Of a stretch of DNA of 64,000 bases, positions 59,416-64,000 are shown in pieces. The position numbers and the translations under genes were made by a program. The first letter of the stretch is position 1. Each line of letters starts with the position of its first letter. The DNA comes from Marivirga tractuosa DSM 4126. GTDB lineage: Bacteria > Bacteroidota > Bacteroidia > Cytophagales > Cyclobacteriaceae. Location: contig NC_014759.1 of NCBI RefSeq assembly GCF_000183425.1, positions 3,565,001 to 3,629,000 of the forward strand, in the 5' to 3' direction. The notes under the pieces are model-generated. The model saw nothing but the letters and a program-made list of their open reading frames with translations. It did no database searches and had not been told where the DNA came from.

Positions 59416-60279
59416 TTAGGGTTTCAATAGAACTTTCCAGGCTTCCATTACTTTGTTTTCTTCCAGTAATTGATGAGCTATTTTATGCAAATCATCTTTA
59501 TCGTTTTTATCGCATGTAACAGAGATTAAAAGCCCTTCTAATTCTGAAGCTTCAGGAATTTTCTCTACATTACCTAATTTCCCTAAGTCATTCCCTGATA
59601 AGACGTCACTGTTTTTTATCTCTTCAGGCAAAGCATCCACTCCAATTCCAAGTTTTTGCAACGGTTTTTCTACTTCAAAAAGTGCTTTCTTAGAACGGCT
59701 ATACCAATTCCCTCCTAATCTTCCTATAGGATCCAATTTGAAAGGATCAATTTTGCCATTTTCATCTAAAATTTCTTCATTGAGATGGATATGGATTACC
59801 TCACAGATCACGAGATTACCGGCCCCACCATCTTTTCCCGTTTCTATCACTTGCTTTACTTTACATTCAAAGGCAACAGGCGATTCAGCAACTCTAGGAG
59901 GCTTAACTTTAGTTGATTTAGCTTCTGTAAAACCTGCTTTCACAAATTCGTTAACCCCTTTATCATATTCAGTAGAAGCCAATGACATTTGTTCTACCAT
60001 AGGGTAATTAGCAATATTGATCACTACTTCAGCCACCTCTTTCACATTTTCATAAGAATGTTTTGTGGTATTATCTCTGCCTCTTCTGGCTGGCGAGAAG
60101 ATTAAAGTCGGTGGATTCGACCCAAAAACGTTAAAGAAACTAAATGGACTTAAATTTACTTTCCCTTCTTTGTCGATTGTGCTTGCAAAAGCGATAGGTC
60201 TAGGGGCGATAGCTCCTAATAATATGCCATGCAATTCCGGGGTTTTGATGGATTTCGGATCAAATTCTTTGTAACTCAT
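59416..60279 (-). CDS. Flavin reductase-like FMN-binding protein
   Basis: 287 residues, larger than the usual 160-210 of the family. The FMN-binding split barrel is seen as LLGAIAPRPIAFASTIDKEGKVNLSPFSFFNVFGSNPPTLIFSPARRGRDNTTKHSYENV, typical of the DIM6/NTAB-type. The C-terminal part (about 200-287) adds a helical region of unknown role. It should bind FMN and may reduce it with NAD(P)H; the substrate is unknown. Confidence 0.85.
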   Translation of the reverse strand: MSYKEFDPKSIKTPELHGILLGAIAPRPIAFASTIDKEGKVNLSPFSFFNVFGSNPPTLIFSPARRGRDNTTKHSYENVKEVAEVVINIANYPMVEQMSLASTEYDKGVNEFVKAGFTEAKSTKVKPPRVAESPVAFECKVKQVIETGKDGGAGNLVICEVIHIHLNEEILDENGKIDPFKLDPIGRLGGNWYSRSKKALFEVEKPLQKLGIGVDALPEEIKNSDVLSGNDLGKLGNVEKIPEASELEGLLISVTCDKNDKDDLHKIAHQLLEENKVMEAWKVLLKP

Positions 60280-60684
60280 ACTCGAATTTTGCTAAAGTTT
60301 TCTGAATATTCAAATGTTTTATGATTAGTCGATCGCTCAAATTAACAAAACTAAGTTTTATTAAGCTTTATCCCATAATCCTTCTCTCCACTGCTATAAA
60401 ATCAAAACATTTTTTCACCACAAAAGGAAACGAATACAAAAAGTAGCCAAAGGCTACTATCACTTTAACCACAAAACCTGTCCCGTACTGTTAAGTCGGG
60501 AGTCAAACTCAAATTAGTAAAAATTGGTCAACAGCTTTAGCTGTTACTTTGTGTACTTTGTGAAAATTCCAAGAGAATCATTGTGGTTAAATAAAAACAG
60601 CCTAAGGCTGTCCTTTGTGGTTAAAATTTAAAAGTTGATTACTTATTCCCGAAGGAAAAGGAGAATTGCTTAATCTCAAGAATT
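60280..60684. repeat. Intergenic region with dispersed 'ctttgtg' repeat
   Basis: No gene. It contains TCAACAGCTTTAGCTG ... ACAGCCTAAGGCTGTCC (60538-60613), the second copy of the repeat at 44234-44318, plus GTAGCC-aaa-GGCTAC near 60447-60461. The repeat block is flanked by 'CACCACAAAAGG' and 'CTTTGTGGTTAAA'-type ends. Confidence 0.6.
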
Positions 60685-62511
60685 TTAGTTGTGCTCTTGA
60701 AGCCACATTTCGAGAACTAACAAGGCATAAATCATATAATCAGTATTCCTTTCCTGATATTTTACACCCTTCATCAACATCATGATTTCAGTATAATTAA
60801 TATAGTTATAGATTTTAGCTTGAGGATTATAAAGCAAATCTTTCAATAGCTCTTTAAAATCATGTTTTAGCCAATTATCCAGTGGTGCTTCAAAAGAAGT
60901 CTTTGTTGCTTGTGTTACTGATGAAGGTAATTTATTGCTATAGATTGATTTTAGTAAATGTTTTCTGCTAAAGCCTGAAATTCTGAATGAGTCAGGTAAC
61001 TGATTTGTGATTTCGAATAATTGATGATCTAAAAATGGCGATCGAGATTCTATCGAATAGGCCATACTTGCCCGATCCATTTTTGCTAAAATGCCCGAAA
61101 GCAAATTGAAATTTCTATCCCAATTCATTAATTGGTCAAGGCTTGAAATTTCGTGCTTAAAATGTTTTTTTAACAGATCTAAAGAGGAGGTCTTGGCTTC
61201 ATTTGGGTCGTTCCAGAAAGATGAAATATCAGCGTCCTGAAACATATCAGTTGTGTATAATAAATATCGTTCAGAAGCGGGTAATGCTGAAATTCTCGAA
61301 ATTCTATTTAGAAAGCCCAGTTTTGATCGCCTCTTTCCAATTGGAAGAAGAGATTGTAAATATTTTGTAAAGGCTAAATAGTGAATGTTTTTAGCGGTAA
61401 AATATCTTCTATAACCCCCGAAAAGTTCATCTCCTCCATCTCCATTGAGCATTACTTTAACATGCTGAGAAGCTGCTTCTGCTATTGCTAAATTGGGTAG
61501 AGCACTACTGTCAGCCAATGGTTGGTCAAAAGTCCTGATTGATTTTTCGAGTATTGATAAGGGACTTTTATCAATTTTTATCATCTGGTGGTTTAAGCCA
61601 AATTGGTTGGCTGTTTCTTTAGCGATTTTGCTTTCATTTTGCGTGGTTTGAAATGGATATTCCACCGTAAATGCCTGAAGGTTTTGCTCATGTTTAGAAG
61701 CTTCATAGGCAATTACTGAGCTGTCCCAACCTCCAGATAAAAACAAACCTTTTTTAACATCTGCCCTTAATCTTATTCTGACTGAATCTTCAATTGCAAG
61801 CTGTGTTTTTTTCTTTGCTTGGTCAAATGAGATATTCTCTTTTGGTAAATATTGATGTTGCCAATATGCTTCGGTAATTGCTTTTCCATTTTTATATTTT
61901 AAGTAATGAGCAGGAGGAAGGGCAAAAACATTTTTATAGATTGTTGAGGGCTCTGGAATATTGGAGAAACACAAATAATGAAATATCGCATTTTTGTTAA
62001 TTATTGCTTTAATATCAATTAATTCCATTAAGCGTTTCAAACTCTTTAGCTCAGATGCAAAAAGCAGATAGTTTTCATCTTGGTAATAATATAAAGGCTT
62101 TTGGCCCATTCTGTCCCTAGCCAACAATACACTATCTTCCTTTTCATCGTAAAATGCAAAGGCAAACATTCCCCTCAACGATTCTAGTGCGCCCTGAACT
62201 CCAGCTTTTAAAATAAGTTGAAAAAGAATTTCAGTATCGGATTGAGAATTGAAATCAATTGAATTAGAAATTTCAGCATAATTGTAAATAGCGCCATTGA
62301 AAGCCAAGTAATGTCCTAGGTTATCGCTAAGAGGCTGTTGTCCACTTTCAAGTCCGATGATTTTTAATCTTTGAGTGCCGAGGTTTGCCCGAGCGGTTTT
62401 GATAGAGTGGCTTTCATCTGGTCCGCGGTGAAGCATTAAATTGAGGGCACTGTCAAATTTATCTTTTTCCAAAGCACCATTTTTTGACCAAACCCCAGCT
62501 ATGCCACACAT
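60685..62511 (-). CDS. Asparagine synthase (glutamine-hydrolysing), AsnB-like
   Basis: 608 residues. The amidotransferase class II domain starts MCGIAGVW with nucleophile Cys2 and has MLHRGPDE (26-33), FNGAIYNY and SDTEILFQLI. The synthase domain has the PP-loop LFLSGGWDSS (256-265; SGGLDSS is usual). Such enzymes make asparagine, or in exopolysaccharide and peptidoglycan clusters amidate a carboxyl group. Here no such neighbour is in view, so the true substrate is open. It is divergent from the IS110 unit to the right. Confidence 0.88.
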   Translation of the reverse strand: MCGIAGVWSKNGALEKDKFDSALNLMLHRGPDESHSIKTARANLGTQRLKIIGLESGQQPLSDNLGHYLAFNGAIYNYAEISNSIDFNSQSDTEILFQLILKAGVQGALESLRGMFAFAFYDEKEDSVLLARDRMGQKPLYYYQDENYLLFASELKSLKRLMELIDIKAIINKNAIFHYLCFSNIPEPSTIYKNVFALPPAHYLKYKNGKAITEAYWQHQYLPKENISFDQAKKKTQLAIEDSVRIRLRADVKKGLFLSGGWDSSVIAYEASKHEQNLQAFTVEYPFQTTQNESKIAKETANQFGLNHQMIKIDKSPLSILEKSIRTFDQPLADSSALPNLAIAEAASQHVKVMLNGDGGDELFGGYRRYFTAKNIHYLAFTKYLQSLLPIGKRRSKLGFLNRISRISALPASERYLLYTTDMFQDADISSFWNDPNEAKTSSLDLLKKHFKHEISSLDQLMNWDRNFNLLSGILAKMDRASMAYSIESRSPFLDHQLFEITNQLPDSFRISGFSRKHLLKSIYSNKLPSSVTQATKTSFEAPLDNWLKHDFKELLKDLLYNPQAKIYNYINYTEIMMLMKGVKYQERNTDYMIYALLVLEMWLQEHN

Positions 62512-63100
62512 AATTAAATCATTTAGGATATTTTAATTTACCGAAAATTAAATAAAACTATTCACATCTGATTAAATTTTCACTCTATTCCACCCTTTGT
62601 TTTCTCGAATGTTTACAGTCATAAAAAATAATAAACTGATTAATGTCAGACATTGCAAATGTCGGACATTAATCAGTTGGGTTATCGCAAAATATCTAAC
62701 TGTGTCAATAAAATGTCCGACATAGACTAACTTTATCAATAAATATTAATTTCTAAGACTAGAAAAAGCAGATTGCAAAAATGGCTGGTTTAGTAGAATG
62801 TCTGACATAGACTAACCTTCTTTGTGAAACTTTGAGTTTAACTTAGATAATCTCGTATGTTCAAGAATTATTAAAAATATAAGTATTTTTAATAAAGCAA
62901 TTAGGCAAAGTGAGAGCAGTATTTGTGAACAAACAAGCTAAGAGCTATGTTCTCGCAAAGATATTCCTCACTTTGTTTTTACTCTTTTTAAATTCCGAAC
63001 CAGAATCAAAAGAATTTCATCAATTGAAATATCTTGTATTAACACGAGACAGGAGCCAGAAGAGTATCTTATTGCTATTGTGGAACTAAACTTTAAAGCC
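62512..63100. other. Non-coding leader of the IS110 element with four ATGTCnGACAT palindromes
   Basis: No open frame. Four palindromes ATGTCnGACAT lie at 62643-62653, 62659-62669, 62713-62723 and 62798-62808. The first two are arms of a 41-bp dyad (62636-62654 with 62658-62676, one mismatch). The last two are each followed by AGACTAAC. IS110-type elements carry a long non-coding end where a bridge RNA is made; the 62820-63100 part could be that end, but the IS boundary cannot be fixed here. Confidence 0.5.
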
Positions 63101-64000
63101 ATGAAAGTACTTAGACAATGCTGTGGAATCGATGTTTCAATGGATGCTCTGGATGTTGTTTTGATGACCCTCCAAGAGGATTTTGAATTAAAAATTGTAT
63201 CAAGTGGTCAGTTTGCCAATACCAAAAAGGATATTAAGAAATTGATGAATTGGGTTAAAAGACATCAACTTAATGATCTTCCTCTTCAAGTAGTCATGGA
63301 AGCAACAGGTGTTTATCATGAGCAATTGGCTTACGCGCTTTACGATAATGGTTTTGAACTTGCCGTTGTTCTGCCCAACAAAGTAGCTAATTATGGCCGT
63401 AGCACTGATGTGAGACGCATAGACGATAAAATCAGTGCAAGGCACATCGCTGAATTTGGGTTATTAAAAAAGATAGACAACTGGACAAAACCAGATGCCT
63501 CTTTATTGAAATTAAAAGGTCTGAGCAGAGAACGAGAGCAATTACTCAATGAAAGAACCAGGGCCAAGAACCAACAACATGCCAAAGAACACATGGCAGA
63601 AGTCGATAAGTTTACATTAAAAAGAGCCAAGCAACACATTAAGTTCTTGGATAAGCTGATTGACCAAGTAGAAACTCAAATGAAAGACATAGTCGATCAA
63701 ACCCCATGGTTAAAAAAGAAAATTAATTACATATGCTCCCTAAAAGGAGTTGGCTTTATTACAGCAACCATTGTAATAGCAGAAACAAATGGCTTTAACC
63801 TTATCAGAAACAGCCGTCAATTGGTATGTTATGCCGGTTATGACATCAACAACAAACAATCTGGAACATCGGTTAACACCAAAGCTAGAATTTCCCACAA
63901 AGGAAATAAACATATTAGAAAAGCACTCTACTTCCCAGCATTAACGGCAGTCCAACATGATGAGCCATTAAGTAATTTTTATAACCGTCTGTTCGACAGA
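63101..64000 (+). CDS. IS110 family transposase, C-terminus cut by window edge
   Basis: 300 codons from the ATG at 63101 with no stop. The N-terminal RuvC-like DEDD domain shows GIDVS (Asp11), MEATGVYHEQLA (Glu67) and the VRRIDDKISARHIAEFG segment with Asp108/109. The C-terminal Tnp_20 domain shows SLKGVGFITATIVIAETNGF, then YAGYDINNKQSGTS, and RISHKGNKHIRKALYFPALTAVQ. IS110 enzymes are recombinases guided by an RNA from the non-coding end. Whether it belongs to the IS110 or IS1111 subgroup is not certain; the long left leader favours IS110. The gene looks intact as far as it can be seen. Confidence 0.93.
   Translation, partial: MKVLRQCCGIDVSMDALDVVLMTLQEDFELKIVSSGQFANTKKDIKKLMNWVKRHQLNDLPLQVVMEATGVYHEQLAYALYDNGFELAVVLPNKVANYGRSTDVRRIDDKISARHIAEFGLLKKIDNWTKPDASLLKLKGLSREREQLLNERTRAKNQQHAKEHMAEVDKFTLKRAKQHIKFLDKLIDQVETQMKDIVDQTPWLKKKINYICSLKGVGFITATIVIAETNGFNLIRNSRQLVCYAGYDINNKQSGTSVNTKARISHKGNKHIRKALYFPALTAVQHDEPLSNFYNRLFDR

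Noticed and set aside
60685..62511. Assignment to an exopolysaccharide or lasso-peptide cluster
   Set aside because: Neighbouring genes do not support either; it is left as an AsnB-like enzyme.
63200..63639. Minus-strand open frames in the IS110 gene
   Set aside because: They are antisense to a gene with clear DEDD and Tnp_20 motifs.

Overview
The window is AT-rich chromosomal DNA from a member of the Bacteroidetes, most likely a marine Cytophagales bacterium of the Marivirga/Flammeovirga type. The evidence is the gene order tRNA-Tyr, Gly, Thr, tuf, tRNA-Trp, secE, nusG, rplKAJL, rpoBC; a DUF3467 gene between rpoC and rpsL; many promoters of the TTTG / TAnnTTTG type; weak Shine-Dalgarno sequences; and several outer-membrane barrel and lipoprotein genes. 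The genus is an inference. There is no rRNA gene and no CRISPR array.

Layout. 1-4427 is a minus-strand operon: a BatA-domain membrane protein, a dihydroorotase homologue without its metal ligands, a DUF4199 membrane protein, and a family 2 glycosyltransferase cut by the window edge. 4842-6645 is a divergent TetR regulator and FAD monooxygenase pair sharing a control region with a repeated 20-bp site. 6707-9417 holds an outer-membrane barrel protein, frr, pyrH and a biotin carrier protein, all on the minus strand. 9681-40448 is a nearly unbroken plus-strand block for translation and transcription: four tRNAs, EF-Tu, SecE, NusG, L11, L1, L10, L12, RpoB, RpoC, S12, S7, EF-G, S10, then L3 to L17 with SecY, IF-1 and RpoA. 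Terminator and promoter pairs divide it into transcription units. carA and eno follow, then a DivIC-like protein and a small outer-membrane protein. 44327-46350 is ppx and an Ldh-family dehydrogenase on the minus strand. 46530-51014 has a large WG-repeat lipoprotein and a PafA-like phosphatase, separated by a MITE-like element.

The accessory region is 51400-64000. Its most interesting part is 51442-53950: three single-gene units, each beginning with TTAG.. and ending in a long imperfect inverted repeat whose outer hexamer complements that unit's own start. This is the logic of integron gene cassettes with attC sites. The first two repeats are both 242 bp and about 90% alike. An eroded DUF433/DUF5615 toxin-antitoxin pair lies just after the third repeat, as a possible fourth cassette. 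No integrase is visible. The cassette genes encode small membrane proteins, two of them with a possible PH-like domain. After this come housekeeping and stress genes (MepB-like, NAD(P)H oxidoreductase, VOC protein, acyl-CoA thioesterase, flavin reductase), an asparagine synthase, and at the right edge an IS110-family transposase. Its long non-coding leader contains four ATGTCnGACAT palindromes and is a candidate place for a bridge RNA.

Intergenic regions repeatedly hold short hairpins with three-base loops and degenerate dispersed repeats, which suggests a genome with many small repeat families.
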